From an uncultured Prevotella sp. (lineage in GTDB: Bacteria; Bacteroidota; Bacteroidia; Bacteroidales; Bacteroidaceae), in assembly GCA_900316015.1 (NCBI GenBank), contig ONBG01000001.1, forward strand, positions 186,001 to 250,000: a stretch of DNA of 64,000 bases. Direction: 5' to 3'. Position 1 is the first letter of the stretch. Every line of letters starts with the position of its first letter. The notes beneath the pieces are model-generated. The model searched no databases. It had not been told where the DNA came from and worked only from the letters and a program-made list of their open reading frames with translations. The translations under genes and the position numbers were made by a program. Positions 33,782 to 42,669 of this stretch are shown here, one piece after another.

Positions 33782-34885
33782 ATGAAAAAGTTAGTTTTAT
33801 TGTTTGCTGCTGCAGCTATGGCAGTATCTGTTTCTGCACAGACAGTAACAGAGAGTAAGACTTTTGACAACGTTTATGTAGGTGTCAATGGTGGTTTACT
33901 TACAAAAACAACGGGCCATGCATGGATGAAAGGCCTTAATCCTAATTTCGGCGTTCGCCTGGGTCGTTACTTCACTCCAGTATTTGGTGTCGCTGTTGAG
34001 AGCAATGCTTATTTCTCCAACAAGCCTTGGGTTTCTACCGGTACTGCCGTTCGTGAGTTGAACAGCTTGCTGTTGGGAACGATCAACCTGAGTAACTGGT
34101 TTGGTGGATATCCTGGTGAGCCTCGCAACTTCGAGGTAAGCGCACTTGCAGGTATTGGCTTCCGTCACCTCTTTGGTAACAATGCGCTTTACAAGACCGT
34201 AGGACATAACAATATGTCTGGTAAGTTCGCTCTTGACTTTGCCTTCAACTTTGGTTCTAACAAGGCATGGCAGTTCTATATTGAGCCATCTATCAACTAC
34301 GGTTTGAACGACAATTCAGACAATGCAGCATTTGATGGCAAGAATTCTTACGTAGGTCACAGAAGTCCAGGTGAGATCAAGTTCAATGTTAACCATAGTG
34401 CAGTTCAGCTGAATGCAGGTCTTATCTACAAGTTCAAGAATTCTAACGGTACTCACAACTTCACCATCGCACAGCTCCGCGACCAGGCTGAGATCGACGG
34501 TCTGAATTCTCAGATCAATGACCTCCGTAACCAGCTCGCTCAGAAGCCGAAGGAAGTGATCAAGGAAGTCGTGAAGGAAGTTCCTGGAACAAATACAGAA
34601 GTAAGGGTTGAGAACTTGGTATTCGTAACCTTCGCTCAGGGTAAGTCTGTTTTGACAAAGGATGCTAAGAAAGCTCTTGATGGTGTTGCTTCTGGCAAGC
34701 ATGTACAGATCGTTGGTACTGCATCTCCAGAAGGTTCTGCAGAACTGAACCAGAGACTGTCTCAGGCTCGTGCAGATGCTGTTGCTCAATACCTGAAAGG
34801 TAAAGGCGTTGTCGTTGACGAGGCTACTGGTAAGGGTGTTCAGGGTACAACTTCTAACCGTCTTGCAGTGGTTTATGTAAAGTAA
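33782..34885 (+). CDS. OmpA-like outer-membrane porin, first paralogue
   Basis: 367 residues. A signal peptide (1-about 20, ending SVSAQ) precedes an eight-stranded-type barrel (about 25-220: 'YVGVNGGLLTK', 'GVRLGRYFTPVFGVAVESNA', 'GFRHLFGNN'), a linker with predicted coiled coil ('IAQLRDQAEIDGLNSQINDL') and a Lys/Glu repeat 'KPKEVIKEVVKEVPG', and a C-terminal OmpA peptidoglycan-binding domain (about 275-367: 'VFVTFAQGKSVLTKDAKKAL', 'QIVGTASPEGSAELNQRLSQ', 'TTSNRLAVVYVK'). The barrel-coil-OmpA order and tandem arrangement recall Porphyromonas Pgm6/Pgm7. It tethers the outer membrane to peptidoglycan. A strong terminator at 34913 separates it from its twin. Confidence 0.93.
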   Translation: MKKLVLLFAAAAMAVSVSAQTVTESKTFDNVYVGVNGGLLTKTTGHAWMKGLNPNFGVRLGRYFTPVFGVAVESNAYFSNKPWVSTGTAVRELNSLLLGTINLSNWFGGYPGEPRNFEVSALAGIGFRHLFGNNALYKTVGHNNMSGKFALDFAFNFGSNKAWQFYIEPSINYGLNDNSDNAAFDGKNSYVGHRSPGEIKFNVNHSAVQLNAGLIYKFKNSNGTHNFTIAQLRDQAEIDGLNSQINDLRNQLAQKPKEVIKEVVKEVPGTNTEVRVENLVFVTFAQGKSVLTKDAKKALDGVASGKHVQIVGTASPEGSAELNQRLSQARADAVAQYLKGKGVVVDEATGKGVQGTTSNRLAVVYVK

Positions 34886-34912
34886 TTGAACACTAATAGA
34901 AAATATGAAAAG

Positions 34913-34945
34913 ATCCTCGGTACGTTACGTACCGGGGATTTTTTT
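34913..34945 (+). terminator. Terminator after the first OmpA-like gene
   Basis: 12-bp stem ATCCTCGGTACG (34913-34924) / CGTACCGGGGAT (34928-34939, one G-U pair) with a TTA loop and a run of T (34939-34945). Confidence 0.9.
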
Positions 34946-35009
34946 GTTATAAATCGTGAAAGATTAAGCTTTTTGTGGGAATAATTGTTGGATATTTCAA
35001 AAAACTCTT

Positions 35010-35017
35010 TATCTTTG
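35010..35017 (+). promoter_or_regulatory. -7 promoter box of the second OmpA-like gene
   Basis: TATCTTTG followed by CA, 74 bases before the ATG at 35092. A separate promoter and a terminator upstream mean the twins are independent units. Confidence 0.75.
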
Positions 35018-35023
35018 CAGACG

Positions 35024-35042
35024 ATGTTATATGCGATAACAT
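35024..35042 (+). promoter_or_regulatory. 7-bp inverted repeat at the transcript 5' end
   Basis: ATGTTAT (35024-35030) / ATAACAT (35036-35042) with a 5-base loop begins about six bases after the -7 box. It would be either a 5'-end stem protecting the mRNA or an operator. The first paralogue has no equivalent. Confidence 0.5.
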
Positions 35043-35091
35043 TTCGTATTCTATATGGATTTTTTTATTGTTTATCATTAAAATTAGAGGT

Positions 35092-36189
35092 ATGAAAAAA
35101 TTAGTTTTGTTGTTTGCTGCCGTTGCTTTGGCAGTTTCAGTATCTGCACAAACCGTTACGGAAAGTAATACTTTCGACAATTTCTACATGGGTCTCAATG
35201 GAGGAATTGCGACGAAGACTACCCAGAACAGTTGGATGGGTAACTTGAACCCGAACGTGGGTCTCCGTATCGGTCGCTATTTTACCCCGGTGTTCGGACT
35301 TGCTGTTGAGAGTAATGCTTATTTCTCCAATAAGCCTTATGCTTCTACGGGTACGGCTGTTCGCTTTTTGAACACAAGTCTGTTAGGAACGGTGAACCTG
35401 AGCAACTGGTGTGGGGGTTATCCAGGTGAGCCACGTGCCTTTGAACTCGTGGCAATCTATGGGCTGGGATGGGGACATCTATTCGGCAATTCAAACTTAT
35501 ATAAAAATGTGTTGAATCATGACAATATGACTTCCAAGGCTGCCCTCGACTTCACTTTCAATTTAGGCACCCAGAAAGCATGGCAACTCTATATAGAGCC
35601 AGCCATGGTATGGGGTCTCAATGATGACGGAAACACGAATAGTGCTTTAGGCCGTTATTACAGAATGGGTCAAGGTGAGATCAAGTATGATATCAACCGT
35701 TCCATGTTCCAGTTGAATGCCGGTATCGTTTATAAGTTTGGCAATTCCAATGGCACCCATAATTTCACGATTGCCCAGCTGCGCGACCAGTCGGAAATCG
35801 ATGGATTGAATGCCCAGATCAATGACCTTCGTGATCAACTTGCCCAGAAACCTAAAGAGGTAATCAAGGAAGTGGTGAAGGAAGTACCAGGAGAAAATAA
35901 AGAAGTAAGGGTGGAGAACCTAGTCTTTGTTACCTTCGCTCAAGGTAAGTATGAGTTGACAAAGGATGCGAAGAAAGCTTTAAACAGTGTTGCATCTGGC
36001 AGGCATGTCCAAATTGTGGGTACTGCTTCTCCAGAAGGTAGCGTAGAAGTGAACCAGAAACTGTCGGAGAACCGTGCCAAGGTCGTTGCCGATTATCTCC
36101 AGAAGAATGGCGTCATTGTCGATGATGCAACAGGTAAGGGTGTTCAAGGAACGACTTCTAACCGACTGGCAGTTGTATACGTCAAGTAA
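35092..36189 (+). CDS. OmpA-like outer-membrane porin, second paralogue
   Basis: 365 residues, close to the preceding gene along its whole length: near-identical signal peptide (MKKLVLLFAAVALAVSVSAQ), barrel ('GLRIGRYFTPVFGLAVESNA'), coil ('IAQLRDQSEIDGLNAQINDL'), Lys/Glu linker and OmpA domain ('VFVTFAQGKYELTKDAKKAL', 'IVGTASPEGSVEVNQKLSEN'). Most differences are in the loops about 125-225. It arose by tandem duplication, and the two products could form hetero-oligomers as described for Pgm6/Pgm7 in Porphyromonas (inference). Start 35092 is chosen for the signal peptide; the frame extends upstream to 34975 over the promoter. Confidence 0.93.
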   Translation: MKKLVLLFAAVALAVSVSAQTVTESNTFDNFYMGLNGGIATKTTQNSWMGNLNPNVGLRIGRYFTPVFGLAVESNAYFSNKPYASTGTAVRFLNTSLLGTVNLSNWCGGYPGEPRAFELVAIYGLGWGHLFGNSNLYKNVLNHDNMTSKAALDFTFNLGTQKAWQLYIEPAMVWGLNDDGNTNSALGRYYRMGQGEIKYDINRSMFQLNAGIVYKFGNSNGTHNFTIAQLRDQSEIDGLNAQINDLRDQLAQKPKEVIKEVVKEVPGENKEVRVENLVFVTFAQGKYELTKDAKKALNSVASGRHVQIVGTASPEGSVEVNQKLSENRAKVVADYLQKNGVIVDDATGKGVQGTTSNRLAVVYVK

Positions 36190-36214
36190 TAGCGTACATC
36201 CATCTATAAGAAAA

Positions 36215-36248
36215 ATCCTCGAGGCAAGCCGCCCCGGGGATTTTTTTT
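36215..36248 (+). terminator. Terminator after the second OmpA-like gene
   Basis: Stem ATCCTCGAGGC / GCCCCGGGGAT type (36215-36241), with one mismatch and a G-U pair, followed by eight T. Its ATCCTCG...GGGGAT outline resembles the terminator of the first twin, consistent with duplication of the gene plus terminator. Confidence 0.85.
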
Positions 36249-36416
36249 GTAGTCCTATCTATCGCTTTTTGCAAGCGGACATGGAATTTCTGAATTTCTG
36301 AATGCTAAACCTTAAGTTTTCTTTTAGATTATAACTAAAGTGCATAATATAGTTACAAATTACGATAAATCGGGAAAAATCAAAGCGAAATTATTGGCTA
36401 TTACATAAAAACTAAC

Positions 36417-36424
36417 TACCTTTG
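36417..36424 (+). promoter_or_regulatory. Promoter of ilvD-ilvB-ilvN-thioesterase
   Basis: TACCTTTG followed by CA, with TTG at 36394-36396 near -33. The leader to ilvD is only about 27 bases, so there is no room for an attenuator here. Confidence 0.7.
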
Positions 36425-36456
36425 CAATTCAATAGGACATTAATTTTAGGTATAAG

Positions 36457-38259
36457 ATGAAACATCAGTTGAGAAGTGCCGTCTGTACGGAAGGTAGAAG
36501 AATGGCGGGAGCCCGTGCGCTCTGGGTCGCCACAGGTATGAAGCATGAACAGTTTGGTAAGCCCATTATAGCTATTGTCAATTCGTTTACGCAATTCGTT
36601 CCTGGTCATACTCATCTACATGAAATTGGGCAGATCGTGAAGAAGGAGATTGAGAGCATGGGGTGCTATGCTGCTGAATTTAATACGATAGCCATTGACG
36701 ACGGTATCGCCATGGGTCATGATGGCATGTTGTATTCCTTGCCTTCACGTGACATCATTGCTGATTCTGTGGAATATATGGTCAACGCCCATAAGGCGGA
36801 TGCCATGATCTGTATCTCCAATTGTGATAAGGTAACTCCTGGTATGCTGATGGCAGCCATGCGACTGAATATCCCCACGGTCTTCTGCTCCGGTGGACCG
36901 ATGGAGGCAGGTCGTTGGCGTGGTGAGAACGCAGATTTGATCACGGCCATGATCAATGGGGCTGATCCAACGGTCAGCGATGAGGATATGCAGAAGATCG
37001 AGCATTGTGCATGTCCGGGCTGTGGAAGCTGTTCTGGCATGTTCACCGCCAACTCTATGAACTCCCTGACGGAGGCAATCGGCTTGTCTTTGCCAGGTAA
37101 CGGTACGATCTTGGCTACGCACAAGAACCGAATCCAGTTGTTTAAAGATGCGGCCCACTTGATCGTAAAGAATGCTATGAAGTATTATGAGGAAGGGGAT
37201 GAGAGCGTTCTTCCAAGAAATATCGCGAATCGTGATGCTTTCTTAAATGCAATGACATTGGACATTGCAATGGGAGGCTCCACGAATACGGTCCTGCATT
37301 TGTTGGCTGTTGCCCAGGAAGCAGAATGCGACTTTAAGATGAAAGACATCGATCAGTTGAGCAGAAAGGTGCCTTGTCTTTGCAAATTGGCACCGAACAC
37401 ACAAAAGTACAGCGTTCAGGAGTGTAATCGTGCCGGAGGAATCTTGGGCATCCTGAACGAATTGAATAAGGGCGGACTGATTCGTGGCTCTGTGAAGCGA
37501 GTCGATGGGATGACGCTTGACGATGCAATGAGAAAGTATGACATTACAGGCAGTCAGGTCGACCCCGACGCTGATAGGATCTATCACAGTGCTCCAGGCA
37601 ACAGGTTCTCAACGGTTATGGGCAGTCAGAACGAGCAATGGGCTTCGTTAGACACTGACCGCGCCACGGGATGTATCCGTGACTTGCAACATGCCTATAC
37701 AAAGGATGGTGGATTGGCTGTGCTGTTTGGCAATATCGCCCAGGATGGTTGCGTTGTCAAGACAGCTGGCGTGGATGAAAGCCTTTGGCATTTCAGCGGT
37801 CCAGCTGTGGTCTTTGATTCCCAAGAGGCAGCCTGTGACGGTATCCTCGGTGGCAAGGTAAAGAGTGGGGATTGTGTTGTCATCACCCATGAAGGTCCCA
37901 AGGGAGGTCCTGGCATGCAGGAGATGCTATATCCAACATCCTATATCAAGAGCATGCATTTAGGTAAGGAATGTGCCTTGATCACAGATGGACGCTTCTC
38001 AGGTGGTACTTCAGGACTGAGTATTGGACATATCTCGCCAGAAGCAGCAGCCGGAGGCAATATCGGGAAGATTAAAGATGGGGACATCATCGAGATAGAC
38101 ATTCCCAACCGTTCTATCAATGTGAAGTTAAGTGATGAGGAATTGGCATCGCGTCCTCAGCAGCCTATGAAACGTAACCGGGTAGTAAGTAAGGCATTAC
38201 GTGCTTATGCACAAAGTGTAAGCTCCGCAGATAAAGGTGGGGTGAGAATAATTGATTAA
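36457..38259 (+). CDS. ilvD: Dihydroxy-acid dehydratase
   Basis: 600 residues. It dehydrates 2,3-dihydroxy-isovalerate and -methylvalerate to the 2-oxo acids of valine and isoleucine. Fe-S ligands and signatures are visible: '[20 protein letters not shown]' (Cys about 122), '[19 protein letters not shown]' (Cys about 190-195), and the C-terminal '[20 protein letters not shown]'. Length is normal. First gene of the branched-chain unit; ilvB starts 6 bases after its stop. Confidence 0.96.
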   Translation: MKHQLRSAVCTEGRRMAGARALWVATGMKHEQFGKPIIAIVNSFTQFVPGHTHLHEIGQIVKKEIESMGCYAAEFNTIAIDDGIAMGHDGMLYSLPSRDIIADSVEYMVNAHKADAMICISNCDKVTPGMLMAAMRLNIPTVFCSGGPMEAGRWRGENADLITAMINGADPTVSDEDMQKIEHCACPGCGSCSGMFTANSMNSLTEAIGLSLPGNGTILATHKNRIQLFKDAAHLIVKNAMKYYEEGDESVLPRNIANRDAFLNAMTLDIAMGGSTNTVLHLLAVAQEAECDFKMKDIDQLSRKVPCLCKLAPNTQKYSVQECNRAGGILGILNELNKGGLIRGSVKRVDGMTLDDAMRKYDITGSQVDPDADRIYHSAPGNRFSTVMGSQNEQWASLDTDRATGCIRDLQHAYTKDGGLAVLFGNIAQDGCVVKTAGVDESLWHFSGPAVVFDSQEAACDGILGGKVKSGDCVVITHEGPKGGPGMQEMLYPTSYIKSMHLGKECALITDGRFSGGTSGLSIGHISPEAAAGGNIGKIKDGDIIEIDIPNRSINVKLSDEELASRPQQPMKRNRVVSKALRAYAQSVSSADKGGVRIID

Positions 38260-38265
38260 AGCGTT

Positions 38266-40017
38266 ATGATGGAAAATAATACAAATGGATGGGGCGGCGT
38301 TCGCATCGGGGATGAATGTACTGGTGCAGAGATTTTGATGCGCGCCCTGTATACAGAAAGTGTAAAGACGATTTTCGGATATCCCGGGGGAGCGATCATG
38401 CCGGTGTATGATGCACTATACGACCGTACCCGTGGCAAAGATGCTTGGTTCGACCATATACTGGTTCGCCATGAGCAAGCTGCAGCGCATGCTGCGGAAG
38501 GCTATGCCCGTGCCAGTGGTGAGGTAGGAGTGGCTATTGTCACATCAGGACCTGGTGTAACCAATACCCTGACAGGTGTAGCAGATGCCATGATGGATTC
38601 TACGCCAATCGTTGTCATTGCAGGTCAGGTGGGTGTTGGTGCCTTGGGAACGGATGCCTTCCAAGAGGTAGACCTTGTGGGTGTGGCACAGCCTATCACA
38701 AAATGGGCTTACCAAATTCGTCGACCTGAGGATGTGGCATGGGCAGTTAGTAGGGCTTTTTATATTGCCCGTAGCGGGCGTCCGGGACCAGTCGTCCTTG
38801 ATTTCCCGCGAAATGCACAGACGGGAAAATGTAAATGGGAACCACTGAAGGTTGACTCTGTACGCTCTTACGTCCCTTATCCAAAGCTCGATGTGCAGAA
38901 AGTGGAGGAAGCTGCCGCACTGATCAATCATGCCCAAAAACCCTTCGCGTTGGTGGGGCATGGTGTCGAACTGGCTGGAGCTCAGGATGAATTGGTAGGT
39001 TTCTTGGAAAAGGCAGATATCCCAGCAGGGCGTACCTTGTTGGGGTTGTCAGCTCTTCCTACCCATCATCCCTTAAATATGGGGATGTTAGGTATGCATG
39101 GTAGCTATGCTTGCAATATGAAGACACAGGAATGTGACGTGCTAATTGCCATCGGTATGCGGTTTAGTGATCGGATTACCGGCGTTCCTTCACGTTATGC
39201 TCCTCATGCAAAAATCATCCATTTGGATATCGACCGCGCAGAGATCGATAAGATCATCAAGACGGATGTGGCGGTGATCGGCGACTGTAAGGAGAGCCTT
39301 CCGGCTATTACACGTTTGTTAGAGAGAAAGGATCATCGGGAATGGAAAGCTTCTTTTAAGAAGTATCAGGAGATGGAAAATGAGAAGGTCATCCAAAAAG
39401 ACATCCATCCCACCTCAGGTCCGCTGCTTATGGGAGAAGTAACTCATGTCGTATCGGAGGCAACCAAGGGAAATGCGATCCTCGTGAACGACGTGGGTCA
39501 AAACCAGATGATCTCCAGTCGCTATTTCTCCTATGAGAAGAACCGTTCTATCATCACCAGCGGAGGCTTTGGGACGATGGGCTTTGGACTTCCTGCAGCG
39601 ATCGGTGCTACATTTGGCGCGCCTGATCGTACCGTTTGTTTCTTCTGTGGTGATGGCGGTTTCCAAATGTCAATCCAGGAATTAGGTACCATCATGGAGC
39701 AGCAGGCACCCGTGAAGATGATTCTCTTGAATAATAATTATTTGGGCAATGTTCGCCAATGGCAGGACTTGATGTTCCATAAGCGTCGTTCTTTCACCCA
39801 CATGATGAACCCGCATTATGCAGAGATTGCCAAGGGATATGGTATCCCTTATGATGTAGTCATTGAGCGGAAGGATTTGAAAGAGAAAGTAGAGAAGATG
39901 TTGACGACCAAAGGACCGTATTTGTTGGAATGCGCCATCAAGGAAGATGAGGATATCGTGCCGATGACATTGCCGGGAAAGAGCGTTGACGAGATGCAGT
40001 TGGAGTTGAACTATTAA
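38266..40017 (+). CDS. ilvB: Acetolactate synthase large subunit
   Basis: 583 residues. With IlvN and TPP it forms acetolactate or acetohydroxybutyrate from pyruvate. The activating Glu lies in 'LVRHEQAAAHAAEGYARASG' (about 69), and 'ITSGPGVTNTLTGVADAMMD', the central FAD-type domain ('LGMHGSYACNMKTQECDVLI') and the TPP motif 'FFCGDGGFQMSIQELGTIME' with 'LLNNNYLGNVRQWQ' follow in order. Two consecutive ATG codons (38266, 38269) leave the exact start open. A GGAGAG-like stretch precedes ilvN, 11 bases downstream. Confidence 0.95.
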   Translation: MMENNTNGWGGVRIGDECTGAEILMRALYTESVKTIFGYPGGAIMPVYDALYDRTRGKDAWFDHILVRHEQAAAHAAEGYARASGEVGVAIVTSGPGVTNTLTGVADAMMDSTPIVVIAGQVGVGALGTDAFQEVDLVGVAQPITKWAYQIRRPEDVAWAVSRAFYIARSGRPGPVVLDFPRNAQTGKCKWEPLKVDSVRSYVPYPKLDVQKVEEAAALINHAQKPFALVGHGVELAGAQDELVGFLEKADIPAGRTLLGLSALPTHHPLNMGMLGMHGSYACNMKTQECDVLIAIGMRFSDRITGVPSRYAPHAKIIHLDIDRAEIDKIIKTDVAVIGDCKESLPAITRLLERKDHREWKASFKKYQEMENEKVIQKDIHPTSGPLLMGEVTHVVSEATKGNAILVNDVGQNQMISSRYFSYEKNRSIITSGGFGTMGFGLPAAIGATFGAPDRTVCFFCGDGGFQMSIQELGTIMEQQAPVKMILLNNNYLGNVRQWQDLMFHKRRSFTHMMNPHYAEIAKGYGIPYDVVIERKDLKEKVEKMLTTKGPYLLECAIKEDEDIVPMTLPGKSVDEMQLELNY

Positions 40018-40028
40018 GGAGAGAATCA

Positions 40029-40589
40029 ATGGAAAAAGAAAAGAAATTATATACCTTCCTCGTTTATTCAGAGAATATAGCCGGCATCCTCAACCAGATT
40101 ACGGCAGTGTTTACCCGTCGCCAGGTCAATATTGAGAGCTTGAATGTTAGTGCCAGTTCCGTGAAGGACGTACATAAATATACGATTACGGCGTGGAGTG
40201 ATGATGAGGAGGAAGTGAAAAAGATTAGCAAGCAGATTGAGAAGAAGATCGATGTCATTAAAAGTGACTATTACACGGATGATCAATTGTTCATCCATGA
40301 GGTAGGTTTGTTCAAGATCTCTACGGAAGTGTTGCTTCAGAACCCTGAGGTATCCCGCACGATTCGCAAGCATGATGCCCGTATGATGGAGGTGAACCCT
40401 ACCTATGCCACGGTCTTATTAGCAGGGTTGACGGAGGATATCTCAGACCTGTTTGAACAGTTGGATGGTTTTGGTTGTTTATTGCAGTATACCCGCAGTG
40501 GACGGATTGCTGTCACCCGTAGCTTTGAGGAGCCAATAAGCGACTATATAGAAGAACAGGAGCGACTGGGGCATGGCAGTGTTAAGTAA
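40029..40589 (+). CDS. ilvN: Acetolactate synthase small (regulatory) subunit
   Basis: 186 residues. The N-terminal ACT domain ('YTFLVYSENIAGILNQITAV', then 'FTRRQVNIESLNVSAS') binds valine for feedback inhibition; the C-terminal half ('EVSRTIRKHDARMMEVNPTY', 'GRIAVTRSFEE') contacts and activates IlvB. Length is typical of IlvN/IlvH. Its 3' end overlaps the thioesterase gene by 17 bases. Confidence 0.93.
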   Translation: MEKEKKLYTFLVYSENIAGILNQITAVFTRRQVNIESLNVSASSVKDVHKYTITAWSDDEEEVKKISKQIEKKIDVIKSDYYTDDQLFIHEVGLFKISTEVLLQNPEVSRTIRKHDARMMEVNPTYATVLLAGLTEDISDLFEQLDGFGCLLQYTRSGRIAVTRSFEEPISDYIEEQERLGHGSVK

Positions 40590-41346
40590 GGTAGGCAAAT
40601 ACCCGTTTACAGCAGAACCGTTCCATTGTGATTTCCGGCACCGACTGTTCATGGGGCATCTGGGCAATCATCTCCTGAATGCAGCTGATTATCACAGCGG
40701 GGATCGCGGATTTGGCATGACCTATCTGAATCCTATTCATAAGACATGGGTCCTTTCAAGGCTTGCTATCGAGATGACGGAAATGCCTGTGGCATATACT
40801 CAGTTCTTTGTTGAGACATGGGTGGAGAATGCGATGAAGTTCTTTACAAGTCGTAATTATCAGGTCACGGAGGCTCAGACGGGAAAAGTATATGGATATG
40901 GAAGGAGTATCTGGGCCATGATCAATACGGATACTCGCCAACCAGAGGATATCCTCGCCATTCATGATGGAGAAATCTTACGCTATGTCGACAAGGAAAA
41001 GGAATGTCCGATCGCTCCATCTTCACGAGTGAAGATGGGCAAAGACATTCCTTTGTGCCGGACTCTTGACACCTATTATACTGATGTCGACGTAAACGGT
41101 CACGTTAACAGCATTAAGTATATCGAACATGTCCTTGATCTTTGGGATCTTGAATGGTATCGCACCCATCGGATCCAGCGGTTCGAGATCGCCTATGTGG
41201 CCGAGAGTCACCAAGGGGATAAGCTCCGCTTCTTTCAAGAGCAATTGGGAGAGGACGAATATTGCGTGAGGGTTACGAAGACATCTGCAGATGAAGAGGA
41301 TGGCTTAGAGGTTGTAAGAAGCAAAGTTAAATTTGTAAAAGATTAA
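40573..41346 (+). CDS. Acyl-ACP thioesterase
   Basis: 257 residues, a double hot-dog protein of the plant FatA/FatB-like acyl-ACP thioesterase family (PF01643): first repeat 'GMTYLNPIHKTWVLSRLAIE' and 'AMKFFTSRNYQVTEAQTG', second repeat 'TDVDVNGHVNSIKYIEHVLD' with the catalytic Asn/His, and 'FEIAYVAESHQGDKLRF'. It would release fatty acids from ACP. It overlaps ilvN by 17 bases and lies before ilvC, so it is transcribed with valine and isoleucine synthesis. A link to branched-chain fatty acids, abundant in Bacteroidetes, is inference. Confidence 0.88.
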   Translation: MAVLSKVGKYPFTAEPFHCDFRHRLFMGHLGNHLLNAADYHSGDRGFGMTYLNPIHKTWVLSRLAIEMTEMPVAYTQFFVETWVENAMKFFTSRNYQVTEAQTGKVYGYGRSIWAMINTDTRQPEDILAIHDGEILRYVDKEKECPIAPSSRVKMGKDIPLCRTLDTYYTDVDVNGHVNSIKYIEHVLDLWDLEWYRTHRIQRFEIAYVAESHQGDKLRFFQEQLGEDEYCVRVTKTSADEEDGLEVVRSKVKFVKD

Positions 41347-41378
41347 AAGTAAAATTTGGCTATTTCAGATAGAAGTAT

Positions 41379-41386
41379 TACTTTTG
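41379..41386 (+). promoter_or_regulatory. -7 promoter box for ilvC
   Basis: TACTTTTG followed by CA lies 33 bases after the thioesterase stop and 177 bases before the ilvC ATG, implying a separate transcript with a leader of about 170 bases. Confidence 0.65.
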
Positions 41387-41389
41387 CAG

Positions 41390-41563
41390 GCAGAACAGAG
41401 ATAGAGTAAAATCGAATCTTTCTATAAACCCCGTGCCGTTTGCCACGTGTTGGCAATGGATGGATCAAAAGACCTTCTTTGAATTAGGAGGGCCCGCTTC
41501 CATAGGGACAAGTATAACCCGCGGCTCCATAACAGGAAGTCGCACAAAATTTGTTTTTATATT
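41390..41563 (+). promoter_or_regulatory. Long 5' leader of ilvC, structure unassigned
   Basis: The stretch between promoter and ATG is long compared with other units here (20-75 bases). It holds a TTGCCA / TGGCAA hairpin (41438-41454) and GC-rich blocks such as GGAGGGCCCGC and CCCGCGGC, but no T-tract terminator and no run of Ile, Leu or Val codons. A short frame MDGSKDLL (41456-41482) ends in two Leu codons but is weak. I do not recognise a riboswitch class. Confidence 0.4.
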
Positions 41564-42607
41564 ATGGCACAATTGGATTTCGGTGGCGTTAAAGAGACTG
41601 TAGTCACCAACAAGGAATTTTCATTGGAGAAAGCACGTGAAGTATTGAAGAACGAGACCATTGCTATTATTGGTTATGGTATTCAGGGTCCTGGTCAGTC
41701 TTGCAACCTGCGTGATAATGGCTTCAATGTCATCGTCGGTCAGCGTAAGGGTCGTTCCTACGACAAAGCAGTCAAGGATGGTTGGGTTCCAGGTAAGACC
41801 TTGTTCTCTATTGAGGAAGCTGTTGAGAAGGGTACAATCATTTGCATGTTGCTTTCTGATGCCGGTCAGATTGCCGTATGGCCCAAGATCAAGCCTTATT
41901 TGAAAGCAGGCAAGACACTGTATTATTCTCATGGATTTGCTATCAACTGGAATGACCGTACAGGTGTTGTTCCTCCAAAAGATATTGATGTGATCATGGT
42001 CGCGCCGAAGGGATCTGGTACTTCCCTGCGTACGATGTTCTGCGAGGGTCGTGGACTTAACTGTTCTTATGCTGTTTATCAGGATGCTACGGGTCATGCT
42101 GAGGAAAAGACGATTGCCTTCGGCATTGGAATCGGTTCTGGTTATTTGTTCAAGACAACCTTCCAGCGTGAGGCTACTTCCGATTTGACAGGTGAGCGTG
42201 GCTCTCTGATGGGTGCTATCGAAGGTTTGTTGGAGGCACAGTATGATACGCTTCGTGAGCATGGACATACTCCTTCTGAGGCATTTAACGAGACCGTAGA
42301 GGAACTTACCCAGAGCCTTGGTCCTCTGATTGGTGACAAAGGTATGGATTGGATGTATGCGAATTGTTCTACAACAGCTCAGCGCGGTGCTCTTGACTGG
42401 GCTCCTCGTTTCCGTGAAGCCATCAAACCAGTCATGGAATGGCTGTATCTGTCTGTCCAGACGGGTATTGAAGCTCAGATATCAATTGATAAGAACTCTC
42501 AGCCTGACTATCGCGAGAAGTTGAATGCAGAATTGGAAGCAATGCGCAACAAGGAAATGTGGCGCGCAGGCGTTACCGTTCGTAAGTTGCGTCCAGAAAG
42601 AAACTAA
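41564..42607 (+). CDS. ilvC: Ketol-acid reductoisomerase
   Basis: 347 residues, class I. It isomerises and reduces acetolactate and acetohydroxybutyrate with NAD(P)H. The nucleotide-binding loop is 'IIGYGIQGPGQSCNLRDNG', followed by the coenzyme-choice loop 'GQRKGRSYDKA'; Mg2+ ligands fall in 'ERGSLMGAIEGLLEAQYDTL' (Glu/Asp) and the C-terminal domain. The C-terminus ('RAGVTVRKLRPERN') is typical of Bacteroidetes enzymes. It completes the pathway begun by ilvB and feeds ilvD upstream. Ends at a bidirectional terminator. Confidence 0.95.
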   Translation: MAQLDFGGVKETVVTNKEFSLEKAREVLKNETIAIIGYGIQGPGQSCNLRDNGFNVIVGQRKGRSYDKAVKDGWVPGKTLFSIEEAVEKGTIICMLLSDAGQIAVWPKIKPYLKAGKTLYYSHGFAINWNDRTGVVPPKDIDVIMVAPKGSGTSLRTMFCEGRGLNCSYAVYQDATGHAEEKTIAFGIGIGSGYLFKTTFQREATSDLTGERGSLMGAIEGLLEAQYDTLREHGHTPSEAFNETVEELTQSLGPLIGDKGMDWMYANCSTTAQRGALDWAPRFREAIKPVMEWLYLSVQTGIEAQISIDKNSQPDYREKLNAELEAMRNKEMWRAGVTVRKLRPERN

Positions 42608-42630
42608 TTTTTTTCTCGAACATAAAGAAA

Positions 42631-42669
42631 AAGGGGCATCTTCTGAAAGGGAGGTGCTCCTTAATTTTT
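42631..42669. terminator. Bidirectional terminator between ilvC and recQ
   Basis: 10-bp stem AAGGGGCATC (42631-42640) / GGTGCTCCTT (42653-42662) with two G-U pairs. On the plus strand it is followed by AATTTTT; on the minus strand the sequence after it gives TTTTTCTTT. Confidence 0.75.

Noticed and set aside
41456-41482. Leu-containing leader peptide for ilvC (MDGSKDLL)
   Set aside because: Only two Leu codons and no terminator or alternative hairpins follow; the evidence is far weaker than for the Phe/Tyr leader.
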